Positions 21,283-33,800 of a stretch of 64,000 bases of DNA are shown here, piece by piece. The stretch lies in contig JABAKD010000008.1 in assembly GCA_012845835.1 (NCBI GenBank), forward strand, positions 6,866,775 to 6,930,774, in the 5' to 3' direction. The position numbers and the translations under genes were made by a program. Below the pieces are notes generated by a model. The model had not been told where the DNA came from and did not search any database. It saw nothing but the letters and a program-made list of their open reading frames with translations. The first letter of the stretch is position 1. Every line of letters begins with the position of its first letter. The stretch is from Undaria pinnatifida. Lineage: Eukaryota > Sar > Phaeophyceae > Laminariales > Alariaceae.

Positions 21283-21796
21283 GTCGGGGTTTGCGAACGA
21301 ATGCCTTCGAAGTCATTTATCGGGTGACATATTGAGTTCCTCATATGTGAGGAGCTCAGGGACGTTTGGGTGCAACCCCTACCGTGAGGAACGGCCGGTC
21401 AAGAAAGTTCTTCACGAGTACATTATATTTTGGGCTAAAGCATAGAAGCTTGGTCGGGTTTTGCGAACGAATGCCTTCGAAGTCATTTGTCGGGTGAGAT
21501 ATTGAGTTCTTTATGTGAGGAGCTCAGGGACGTTCGGGTGCAACTCCTACCGTGAGGAACTGCCTAGTCAAAAAGTATCTTCACGAGTACATTTTACTTC
21601 GGACTAAAGCATAGAAGCTTGATCGGATTTAGCGAACGAATGCCTTCGAAGTCATTTATCGGGTGACATATTGGGTTCCTCATGTGCGGAGCTCAGGGAC
21701 TTTTGGGTGCAACCCCTACCGTCAGGAACTTTCGGTCAAAAAAGTATCTTCACGAGTACAATTTATTGTGGACTAAAGCATAGAAGCTTGGTCGGG
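21283..21796 (+). repeat. Tandem repeat, 169-170-bp unit, three copies
   Basis: Units start at 21283, 21453 and 21622 ((G/A)TCGG...GCGAACGAATGCCTTCGAAG). Each contains GGAGCTCAGGGACGTT and ends CTAAAGCATAGAAGCTTG. A fourth unit begins at 21791 but is cut off after about 6-10 nt by the retroelement remnant. Distant relatives occur at 61500-61620 and 62165-62275. Confidence 0.9.
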
Positions 21797-24122
21797 TTTT
21801 TCGCACGACCACGTCATCCCCATGCACACGGGGCGGCATTTTTCACCCAGGGCAGTGAGGTTGGATTACCAGAAGAGCTGCCAGAATTCGGGCGGGAAGG
21901 CGTTTGGATCATCGATAATCCTTCTCCAGAAGGCTTCAATGCCTGCTCCGAATTTTTCGCGCCCAAAACCAGTCCTGATTATTGACTGCAAGTGCGAGAA
22001 TCGCAGACCGTCGCTTCCCGCGCCTGATAAGGCGTTGCGAGAATTGATGGCCTCGAGAGCCACCTTTGGGTCGAACTCTTCCTCCGGGCGCCAGTTGGGT
22101 ACACTACCTTCCTCCTGGTCGGTGGAACTTGTTGCCACCGCTGCCGATGCAGCTTCGGAGACGCCGGCCTGGTTCTCCTCCGGAAACTTTGATTTTACGC
22201 GCTCTCACGTTTCCTCGTTCCCTGGCGCGCGCGGCTCCGCGATGAGGCTGCGTGCTGCCAGTCACCCCCCCTCGATGGCGGCATGCTGATGATGCCTTCT
22301 TAAACATATCAGCGTCCGTCTCTTCGCGGGCTTGGCCGGTTTGCCTCGTCGATGTTCGACGGGTATGCTCCATTATCAACGGGAGCAAGAGGGTGAAGTC
22401 ACCGCGTGCAGCAGACGCAAACTCTCACGCCGTTTCATTCGGCCATCCTGCGAGTGCAGTAGCGCTGGGAGGATGTACCATAACTTGATTGACCTCAGCA
22501 GTGATTGCGGCGTCTCCGATTGTGTGAATTGACGATGCTCTTCCAAGTGATGGAGGAGGCCAAGCACATGGATGATAAGCTTGGCGTGGGCAGTAGCCAG
22601 CCTCGGCTGCACTTTGACAATAGTGGCGAAGCGTTGGAGGTCCTCAAGAGGGACATCATCGAGCGCTCCACTGCAAATCCCAATGTGTTTTGGTCCCAGG
22701 GATAGCAGAGGCCATCCCGGCGCTCTTCGTCGCCATCGTCAGGCCTCCCCCCGAGTCCCGCTGCCGTCACGCGTAGTCCAGGGTCGGCCTGAAACTGCCG
22801 CTTCTATTGCTTCCCGCCTTCCATGGCGGACTGTGCATCCCCTTGCTCCGCAGAGAAACGACGCCTGCGCCCCGCCTCGTCTGACCGCATTCACCACGCA
22901 CCGCACATGCATTGCATGTTGACGTCCACAGGGGCAACCCCACCACTCAGTGTCCCCGAGAAGTTGTTGCTCTACAGCCCCCACAGCTCGTACCGCTGTG
23001 TGGTCGTCTGCAATGTACGCGCGAAGTTGCGTTACGCTCCCTGCTGCTGGCCCTCCTCCCTCTCCGTCCCCGCCTTCCCTCTCTCCACCGCCAGCCCTTC
23101 CTTCAGCAGGGGCCGAGGGAACCTCGCCGCTTCCATGTCGGGGGATTCGCCCCCGGTTCGTTGTGCCTCCTTTCCCAGTTGTCGTCGCTCGTGTTCCTCT
23201 TCCGGATCCGCGCGGTCGACCTCGTCTGCCTCTTGTGCTTCTCCCGCACCCTCTACTGCACCGGTGGACATAGACGCAGTCGCTCTCGATGTTGCTGGGG
23301 TGACGCTGGGCTGTGTTGGGGGCGCGCGCGAGTGTCCTGGTGCTGTCGCCTCCTTGTTTTCGGCAGTTCGGGAGTTTCCCGTGGCAACAGATGCAGCAAC
23401 TCCTGGCTCCGTCTGCTCCCCCCCCCCGGGTCACCTTCTGACGCTGTTAATAGAGTTGCACCTCCCGGTGGTGCCACGCCCGCTGCTGAAGGGTCGCTCT
23501 CCCGTGCCGGGCCCGTTCCTTCCGTCGTGCCCCTCACCGCCGCTGGGGTGGCGCTGGGCTGACTCAGAGGGGGGGGCAAGGGTTCCGCCACCGTGACATC
23601 CCCATATTCGGCCATGAGGGTGTTCTCCACGGCTACATAAGCGGCGCCTCCTGGCTTTGCCTGCCCCTTACCCTCGATTCACCTTCAGACGCCAGGGCTG
23701 CTCCTTCCGGTTGTGTTACTCCCGCTGCTAATGAGTCACTCTCCAGCGCCGGGTCTGTTTCTTCCGATGTTACCCCCGCTGCCGCCGGGGAGGGAGGCAG
23801 CTCGTACCCTGCCTCAAACCCGTTTGGGGACCCGGGGGTCCACGCTGCCGTCGGGAACGGAGGAAGCGCCTCCCCCTCTTCTAACGCATTTCGCACACCC
23901 CGAGGGTCCACCTCGTTAGGCGATCCTCCCACGTCGAGGCGAGGCCCGCCGAGAACTCTTGGACATGAGGTAGGATGCGTAGATCCTCTTTGGTTCGGAA
24001 GTCGGAGTACAGTGTCTTGCGGGCGGATGCCGTACGTGGCGAAGATCTCACGGTAGTGACCGGCTGCCGCTCTCCATTCTGTCGGTCGGGGGAAGTCAAG
24101 GTCGGCGCCTTGAGGCAGGCCA

Positions 24123-24123
<1 letters not shown>
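21797..24123 (-). pseudogene. Broken retroelement ORF: zinc-finger region plus start of a reverse transcriptase
   Basis: Read on the minus strand from 24123 down in shifting frames: acidic Pro/Glu/Ser-rich segments (24.1-23.3 kb); a basic Arg/Gly-rich stretch and a Cys/His cluster CPCGRQHAMHVRC...FLCGARGC (~22870-22960), RING- or zinc-finger-like; then KLWYILPALLHSQDGRMKRR (~22450), RHRGGVTGS (~22260) and NALSGAGSDGLRFSHLQSII (~21990). The last has the S/G-x-D-G-L/M-R pattern at the start of reverse transcriptases. It continues FWRRIIDDPNAFPPEFWQLF, a stop, then SNLTALGEKC, and ends abruptly near 21797 at the 169-bp repeat. The catalytic part is missing. Several frameshifts make it dead. Confidence 0.7.
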
Positions 24124-24286
<163 letters not shown>

Positions 24287-24289
24287 ATC

Positions 24290-25035
24290 GCCTTGCCGGA
24301 GTTACAAAAGGGTTACACGTTTCTTCCGCTACTGGGGTACGACTCTTTTGCCAAGGACCCGGGTATTCACGAGAATTACCCGGCTTGCTAATACCCGTCA
24401 CGGGTACGAGTATCATTTTATACTCTTGCCGAGAATTTGGGCCCTGGGTACCCGTTGGTGTACCTTCGAAACTCCGGGGATGGCAACTTATTATTCCCGA
24501 AATCACGTCCACCGAGCTGTAACTCGTACAAATTCTACAGGAAACCCTTTTCAAAATGAGACCGCTGTCGCAAATACCCCGGGTACCCGGTACCAGGTAC
24601 AGGTTGGTTAACCGTGGAAACCCCGGGGATAGCAACGTATCATCCTCTAGATCACGTCTCCTGGGGAATGTTTTGTACCGGTTGCGTTACCAACTCTTAA
24701 TTTGTTCCAAATACGATCGATTTTTGTCACGGGTACCTAGGTACCCGGCCGTTAGACGGGTATTCGGCGGGTACAGGGCTGGTTTAAACGGGTACCCGGG
24801 TGTAACCCGCCTAAAATAGCCATAACTACTCGCAGGTACGGGTATGTGTTTTTCCCAGTGTTAGCGGGTACCCGTTTACCACCGGTACTCGGCAGGTAAC
24901 ACCTCTGCTACTGCTACTACTACTAATACCATCACCAGTACTAGTACTAGCACTAAATAGTACTACTACTATCACTACTACTACTACTACTACTACTGCT
25001 ATCACCACTTTAACTACTCTTCCTCCTGCTACACC
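24290..25035. other. No gene; GGTACC-rich and CTA-rich sequence
   Basis: Many GGGTACCCG/CCGGGTACC palindromic motifs between 24330 and 24900, then ACTACT-type microsatellite (24900-25010). No coding support. Confidence 0.5.
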
Positions 25036-25039
25036 AGCA

Positions 25040-25290
25040 GTGGTCCCTCTATAGTGCCTGTGTGTGCACTATAGAGGTAAATACAGGCACTAAAGCGGCA
25101 ACCGGCACTACTCCGAATACTGCCACTACTAGTTGTTCCCATCGGTGCCAAGCGATTTCACAGGCGCTATAGCGGGCAACCGGCACTACTCCGCATACTG
25201 CCACTACTGGTCGTTCCCATCGGTGCCAAGCGAGTTCACAGGCCCTATATCGGGCAACCGAACACTACTCAACCGGCGATGTAGAAAGGA
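25040..25290 (+). mobile_element. MITE-like element related to the one at 58337, degenerate right end
   Basis: Starts GTGGTCCCTCTATAGTGCC, as at 58337, and shares internal CAACCGGCACTACTCCGCAT and GTGCCAAGCGATTTCACAGG segments, here duplicated. The right terminal inverted repeat is not recognisable. Confidence 0.6.
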
Positions 25291-27860
25291 TCTCTACACT
25301 GTAATCCTACCCGCGTGCATACCGCAAAATCGGTCCTAGTCCAGAATTCCAACTAAATTATCCCCAAAACGCTGAGTCCCGGAGCACTAGACTGTTGTGG
25401 AGCTGTAGTCCTCTTGAGACCCGGAGATGCCGACAAAAAAACGCCAATGATGGACTGCTCAACCGCCTTCGAGTACAATGTACAGCACAGTACCGTGCTG
25501 TGCCGTACAGGACAGTACGTGTACAACAACACCCACCCGATAAGAAACAGGGTAACAAGCAAAGAAAGGCAGGCTGAGAATTACAGGTAAACAAAAACAT
25601 CCGAGAGAGCCGATATACTGAAGCTAGTGTAGAACTCACCCTCCTCCAAAACAAGAAACCGGGCCTGGGATGCGATTACGTCTGTTTTTTATCAGGTGTC
25701 TTGCACTGCTGTAGTGCTGTCAGCGCGCAGCAGCACGAGCAGGATCGAGTTGCGTCCGCGTCGTACTATGTCCTTGCATTCCATTTTGGACACCAAAAAG
25801 GTACCATCCCCCAACCAGGCACTGGCCGATGATGGCACCGTCATTTTTTCGTCAACATATATTACCTCTCAGAACCAAAGGGGGCTGCGCGAGAAAAAGT
25901 AGACCCAACACGCCGCCTCCACTCTATTAGTTCCCTCTCGCAAGTAATTAGCCTCGCTCAAAAATAGCAACCGCTACTAGCTGTATACCAGGTACTTGCT
26001 TATACCTACGAACAGCTGCGGGCGCAAAAAAACGAGCCAGGGCAAATTAAAACGTTGTGTTTTACAGCATTAGTGACGTTCGGGCGGGCAAGCACGAGCG
26101 CTCAAAGAGCAATCAAGCTACGATGCGTACACTCGTCGCAGGGTACTTGCTCTGAAGCGTACCCGGGTGTCTACCCGAGTGATGTAACAACAACCGATTA
26201 GGTGCCAGGGTGTACCCAATAGTATCTACCCCGAGTATGACCTCAACAACTAGGTTTGACACCAGGGTACCCTACTGTAGAGTAAATAATAATTTCGAAG
26301 TGTCATACCTTACCAAGCGCACCCCTTGCAATCGACCTATGAATGCAAGCGTGCGCGCTTATTCTTTCTCCCAAAATCGAAACAGCCATACGGTATGCTT
26401 CTTGATTCCTTTTCTACACTACAGCACTATCCCCAGTACGCAGGGAAGGTAGCAAATAAGGCCCTTCCAGGAAACGAGCGAACCACTCGCGCGCGCTCCC
26501 GTCCGCACCCCCCGCCCTCCACCATCGGCATGACCTTACAGAAAAAAACACCGCATGAGTATTAAACTGGTGGCATCGTCGAGACACACTGAAACATCGA
26601 GGGCGGCAGCAGCGTGCAATGTGTAGTAGCAACACAAATTTCAGGCAAGAAAGCGCCAATGGGGGCAATATCAACAAAAACGGTAACAACGACAACAACA
26701 ACGACGACTACGATAATCGACGGAAGTAAAGAAAGAAGAACAGGGAAAGGGGGAGAAGATAACGCAACATCCCCGCCACGAGCAGCAGCGCAAGCGGGCA
26801 TCCCCCCCCCTCCCGCCCCCTCCCCGGCATCCCGGCAGGCAACCTCTCCTCCTAGAAATAACCGGAATGGCCGGGTCGCGAGTCACTAGTGGAACACACA
26901 AGTATGGTGTCATACAACATCATACTCCGGAACATAACACAATATCATATAATAGAACATAACATAACATAACATCATATCGTATGACGCCATACTACAT
27001 CATACCCTACCCTACCATACCATACAAACTCACATCATACCATATCATATCATATCATACAAAATAAAACCTGATATGATCACATTATACCATGTCACAT
27101 CACATCATATCATACCGATACGATCTGGACAGGAGGATCAAATCTCGCCGTTCAAGACTATCCGCAAAACCTCGTACACAAAAAAAAACATAACATATCA
27201 TATCACATCATATGTCGTATCATGTCATAACAATCAGCTGAGTATCGTATCATATCCTATCACACCATATATACCACATCAAAACATACATCTATATATA
27301 TATAAAATGATTGTTTGATTTCGGGGATTCGGTCAGGAAATTTTTTCGTCTTGGCCCAAGTATGCGATTCGCGGAACTGGTATTCTCGGTCGAATAGCTT
27401 CGTTCGAGCGCCGCCTTCGGGGGGCGGCTCCAACGCCCCTCGCCCTGCCGTGTCCGTTCCGCACATCGACGTGAACGCGGACGGATGCCGAGCGAGACAA
27501 GCGAGAAGTTGCGAAAATACCGCATGTCGAGGAGGAATTCCGGAGATTTTGGTTGTATCTTAATGTCTTGTGTATGAAGCAAGTGAAATGCTAGCGTACC
27601 GGGTACGAGAACAAAACAAAACAGACCAGATCATGAAAAAAACTGAAAATAAACACAACGAAGGGAGTGATCGATTTAAAAATCCAAGTACGAGAAGCAA
27701 TGATTAGTTAGTACTTTTCGTCGCCGCTCCAAAGAGTCGTTCCGTATATATTGGTCCACGATCGACGATCCATCTTTCAGGACCGGCACCTATGCGGAGC
27801 CCTTGTAGCATGTAATATAATATCGCACCATATCATATCACAATGTATCATCTAATATCA
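25290..27860. other. No intact gene; includes CATAT-type satellite and a terminal-exon copy
   Basis: 25640-25910 has an open frame of 68 codons (25696-25902) without recognisable features. 26920-27300 is rich in CATATCATAT/ACATAACAT units. At about 27127-27180 a minus-strand segment encodes VYEVLRIVLNGEI and stop, a near copy of the last codons (VYEVLWRVLNGEI) of the phosphodiesterase-like gene that ends at 27865. Confidence 0.5.
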
Positions 27861-27864
27861 TGCA

Positions 27865-30800
27865 TCAAATCTCGCCATTCAAGACTCTCCACAAGACCTC
27901 GTACACATCCTCCGCCACCACCACCCTTCCCTTCTCGACGCACGCCTCTCGTCCAAGCTCCTTCACATCACCCCCTGCCCCCCCCCCCCCCCCCATCTCC
28001 CCCTCCCCCTCCCCCTTTTCCAGCCGCCGACGCTGCCCCTCCTGCGTTCGACCCTGCTGCTACTGCCGGCGTTACTGCTGCTGCCAATGCCACTCCTCCT
28101 GTTGCCGCTGCTCCTGTCTCTTTCCCCGCCGCGGCTGCTCTTGCAGCTGACCTCGCTGCCGCTCTCGCCGCTGCCCTCGCCGCCGCCGCCGCCGCTCTCG
28201 CCGCTAACGCACTATCCGCGTCCTCCTCCTCCTCCTCTCCCCCCTCCCTCTCACCCAAACCTGCCGAAATCTTTTTCCGGAAAAAAAGGAGGGGACGCGG
28301 GTCATTCTCTCCCTCGGGGAGACGGCCGTGCGAACCCCGGATCATGTCGCACCGGAGCGGGGATGCATCCACGATCGTCCGTAATTTCAGCCCGTAGGTC
28401 AGCAGCAGCTTCAGCATCAGCCACGCGAACCCGAGGAAACCCGGAAACCGGAAAAACATCTCCGCCGGGTCGTAGCCCGGCTTGCGGTGGATCGCTACGC
28501 AGCGCGCGAAGTCCGGCGCTTGTTTGTCGTCGGTCCAATAGTAGTACGCGAACCAGGAGGACGAGTCCGATACCGCCACGAGCTCGCCGCTTCGCTCCGC
28601 GTGGTGTGCTCCCCGGTTGCTCGCCGCTCGCCTACCCGAGACGCCGCTTGCAGCGGCGCCAGCAGCAGCCATGGCTCCGTCGCTTCCCCCCCCCCGTCCC
28701 CCCTCCCCCCTGCTCCGATAGTAAGCGTCTAGTTCCGCGCCGTCCATAACCTTCTCGACCCCAGGAGTGCTCTCCAAGACGCGTCGTACGAGAGGGATGT
28801 CGGCGGCGTGTCTCACATGCACGTGTGCCACCTTTTGGGGTCATTTTTAGGGTGGGGGCGGGGGCGGGAGGGAGAGAGAGACAAGGTGACGGGTTAGCAC
28901 GGCAGAAGGATGGAAGGACGAAGGAGCCAGTGGTGGTAGCCCATCACCATTCCACGTTATTTTTTGGCGGACAACAAGTACGTTGCCGTATATGCTGGCC
29001 TTATACCAAATCACGAGCGGCGTTTAGCCTTCAAACAACACAGGGACTGCTTCGTATATCTCAAAAAGGGAAAATGCACACCAGGTAGTAAGTCGTACTT
29101 ATCGTTCACAAGACGAGCCCGAGGCATGACAGATACGGTAGAGCTCCGAGTAGGTCCGAATAAATAGTAGTGCGGGCCATCATACCGGTACCCAAAATTT
29201 GAAAAAAAGCAAAGAACAAAAAAACGGGCCCGTTCTATTCCACCTGCGGCTGATACAAGCGGCGCGGAATTCAAAGTAAAACGAAGGCCGCACGTGTGCG
29301 CCCCCTCCATCCCCTCCCAACCCCTTCGCCCCCCCCCCACCTATCGACCTCCCCACCCCCACCCCACATCCCCCACCCCTCCCGCTCTCCCCCATCCACC
29401 GACCCGCCCAACCACCCGTCCACCGTCCCACCCACCCCCCAACTCTCAGCCACCCTCCCACCCACCTGGTGGTCGCATAGCGCGAACGCGCGGCATTCGC
29501 CGCAGTCGAGTGTTTCCCCTTCATTCTCCGTCCTCACTTGGACGAGCCCCTGCTCCCTTAAAACCCGGTTGAGGTACACGGGTTTCTCCACCGGGGTGAT
29601 GGCGTACTCGCTCAGGACAATGACCCTCGCCCCAACCGCCTCCGACTCGTAGTACCGCACCAACCGTTCCACCACCCCGTCTATCTCCTTGAGGTCTTTC
29701 AGCACGCTCTTCGCACCCTTGTCGTCCTTGTCGCTTGAACCGTCACCGGTGGCGCCGCCACCGCCGCTTGAACAGGCATCACTGGCACCGCCAATAGGAG
29801 GACCGTACTTCTGCAGCCCATAATCAAGGTGAGGCAGATAGACCATGGTGAGGGTAGGGTCGTGCTCACGGTCAACCGCAAGGCAGGCCGCGGCTGTCCA
29901 CTTCGAAGACTCGATGCCCGTGCCGGGTCCCCAAAACCGGTGGAGGGGGAAGGTACCCAGGCCCCCCTGGAGTTCCTCGCGGAGGCCTGCTGGGTGTGTG
30001 TAGATGTCCGCGACTTTTCCCCCGTTGTGGAGGTACTGGGGGCGTACGTTGATGAAGAAGTCGATGGAGGGATCGTGCATGCCGTGCCAGAGGCCGTTCA
30101 CGAATACCGTGGCTTCAGGGTGCTTTGCCTTGAGGGCGTCCCAGATGCGGGGGGCTTGCACGAGCTTGGAGCTCTGGTGCCAGTTCTTAACCTCGCAGTA
30201 GGACCGGTCGTAGAAGCCCTGTGAATTAAGTACATGAAGCAGGGAATACCTATACATAATTAATACCTGGTAGTAACTATGAATAGCGATAGGAATGAGA
30301 ATCGGGAGCGCTGGCTCAGGTTGGGTTTGTTTTTGCTTGATTAGACTTGGTGCATACCACATACACAAAACACCTCTACATATTAGCAAGAATAATTATT
30401 GACTTTGCAGCAGGAGCGGTCGTAGAAACCCTGTGGGTTTCGTGTAGTGTGCGAGAGCGCAAGATGGAGGGGGGAGGGGGGGGGGGGGCAGGTGGCAGAA
30501 GCGTTGAGAAGAAGTGAGAAGCGTTGAGAAGAAGTGAGAGACATGAACATAAAAGAATAAGAACGTCCATGATACACCGGTTTCGTGTAGTGTAAAAGCG
30601 CAGGGTTGAGGGGGGGGGGGGGAGGCAGCACCGGAGGGTGAACGACGTACATGAGAATGCGCATGACAAATGGGAATGTACACGAACTTCGTACTCGCAT
30701 GATGTAAGGGGACAGCGTATTGTGTGGGAGTACAGGATGGCGGGGGGGGGGGGACAAAAACGAACCCAACAGGCTGAAACTGTAGATTTTTTCCACAAAT

Positions 30801-33800
30801 CATTGCAAATGCAAAATTACCGGACCATGTACTAAATACCAGGTATAATATGAGTTACTCCGTTCCAGTACTGTTGCGTAACACCAGTACAAAGCAGCAG
30901 CAACGCAGCATCAAATCATGAAACCAAACACAGAATTGTACTCCGCAGGGCGGATAACACATGCTGGATAAATCAGATGGATACGATACCTGCAAGACAA
31001 GGTGCCCGGGGGTGGTGCATGCTTATCTGCGCGCCTTCTGTTCTCTTACGTACAATGGGGCAAGTCCGAGCGCGAAGCGACAGGCCGTTAGGCCTTTTGG
31101 CAATAATGCCGCCCCGTGCAGGCGAACAATACTTTGGTCTGACTGTCCTTTTGTCTATTCGACTTTTTGTCTGCTTGTCTTTTTTGTCTTTTTGTCGTTT
31201 TGTCTGTCTGCCCGTCTGTCCGTCTGTCTGTTTGTTTGTCTACCTATTTGTCTACCTCTTTATTTGCTACCTGGCTGCTGTTTGTTCGATTTCGCCGCGG
31301 ATTACATTATAGATTGCAAGACCCGTTGATACATAACCGATTTCCGTAAACCCGACGTTTGTAGAAGCGGACAAGCTTGCAGTGACGCGTGGGACTCGTT
31401 TCGTCGCAAGCCATCTCGCGTTGGCCGCGGTCGCCGTGCCGCAGGGCGGGTTTCAAATTTCAATGCTGGCGTCTTCGTTATTAGTGTTATTTTTTCAGAA
31501 TAACTGTTTTACGTGCGGGCTTTCTTGTTTTGTCCCTTCGAACGTGCACGGCTTGTTTGCTGCAAGGCAGCTTTGTCGCATTTACCGCTTTACCACCGGA
31601 CCAGGCAAATTGCCAGTATTCTCATGAGTCGTTCTACGGTAGCGCCCCCATCTTTTCTTTAACAAAATCGCCCGTTTTGAAACCAGCTCCCGGCCGTGTA
31701 CCTCCTGAAATACGGTGCCCCTTGTCCCCCCCGGCGTCATAGTTTGACAGTTCTTTGCAAACGAGAAAATATTTGTTGAAGATTGTATTTTTCATAGCAT
31801 CCTTCCTCGTGTCGAGATGCCATGAACCATGACCATGAAACGTTCGTGAAAGAAAATCGCTGGCTCCGGGGGGCTATCGTAGAATCAGTTGTCATATGTG
31901 ACGTCATGACGTCACTCGCCTGCAGCCTGCGGTAAGGACTTTTCAATCTACCAGCTGTCAATCTTTCAACTCCTACACTTGGACTCGTCTATTCGTACAA
32001 TATCCTCTGTGGGTACCCAGACGGGTATACGACGATGCGTTTCGTACACCGAGTACAGGAGCAGTTACGAGTAGTCAACAAGTCCATACCAGGTTCCAGG
32101 TATACCAGTATGTGTGACGTCATGACGCCACTCGCCTGCAGCCTACAGTCAAGGACTTTTCATTCTACCGGCTATCAATCTTCCACAATCTTCAATCTAA
32201 GAACTCAAAGATTTGGAATCGTCCATTGGTACAATTTACCCTGTGGGTACGCACACAGATATAGGATACCTCTGGTACAGCAAGTACAGGAGCAGTTACT
32301 ACGAGCGCGTAGTCAGCAAATCCATACCAGGTTCCAGGTGTATGGCAGTGAACAAGGCTCTCGAGGTATAACATGGTCACATATACCACAGCTGCGGTGT
32401 ACCGGTGCCATATCATACCATATATTGCAGCTGATAATCCGGAAACCGATAACCACGCACTGCCGCGGGGAATATTTTGAGCCACTCCCGGGTTTCAAGC
32501 CTTGCGTTCCGGATTGGGGTGACGGATTAATATGGGGTTAAGTTTAGCGCTAGTAGTTTTCGGTGTCGGGGGCTGTGAGAGCCGCAGCGATGGTGTATGG
32601 CGTCATGTACACCTGGGGTTAGGGTTTACACACCATGAGGCACGCTGCTACAGGGCTTCGCTGTAGTTGCACGCTGGTTTGTGGGAGCTGGCTGGTGTAC
32701 TGGATGGGCGGGAAAGGACGACAAACGCAAGGCCTGAAACCCGGGGATGGCTCTGAAATTCCCCCGGTGTCGTGATTTAAATCTCGCCTACGCAATAATC
32801 AGAACCAGTACAAGGTTCCCCTCCGGGAAGAGCGGAGGGGAGTGGCGCAAGAACGAAATCCAAGTATGCAACATCTGACTGCCTGGGCAAATAAGATACA
32901 CCTGGTGGTGGTGAAAACTATGTTTTTGTTCGCAGCTCGAGAAGCGGGGGTGAGGAGGCGCCCTCCCGGGGACGGTTCGCTCTTTCCCCGTCCTGGTGGA
33001 GAACCGTAAAAGAAGTGGTAATCCCATCAGCACGTGTCCAGCACGAGACTCGGAGTACGATGAGGAATCTTTGTTCTTATGCAGTAAAATTTGCGTGGTA
33101 AAAAATAAATGGACAAAAGGAGGATTTTCCAGGTATTTTCAACGGGCAAAAAAAAACATGCAGCCAGATGCAGCAGTTGTTCCGTGCGAATCTTTTATTG
33201 ATTATCGTGGTTTTGATGTTTTCTTTGTTTCATAGCAATCAGCCATTTCAGAATAGTGCCGTTCTTGCCTTGTTAAGCTAGATTTTGAACCCCACGTCGA
33301 GTGATCGATCCACGCCAGGATGGCCATTCCATCCCCCTTCGCCACCAGCTCGTCACAGAAAGTGCACGGAATGAGGAACTGTAGGGCTTCTATTATCGCT
33401 GAGACAGAGAAGCCCTCTCTCATGGAGCATCAGCGCCTATATTTATCCACTCACTGCTGTTTGCTTTCTGGAGTCGGAACAATCAAGCTGGGTTATTTTG
33501 ATCGTCGTCCGATTCAAAATCGTCCCGTCGAGGCGACGAATTTACTTTGACTACTGTATAGCGAAGTAGCGAGGTTCGGGAACGAACCAACGCATCCATT
33601 TGCTGCTGCAAATACGCAAATACCGCTGTACTGCTGTATGTAGCACATGATGTTGCCTGCTGCTGCTTGTGCTGCTGGGCACGGTCGTAGCGTTGGCTGT
33701 GTCATCTACATGTATGTTCACTGTTGTCTAGACATGGCTGAGTGTGCTCGCGAGGGACGAAACACAAACTGATAATACATAATGTAAGGACCATTGATGC

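Noticed and set aside
21283-21796. CRISPR-like array
   Set aside because: Contiguous 169-bp tandem units without spacers, in a eukaryotic context.
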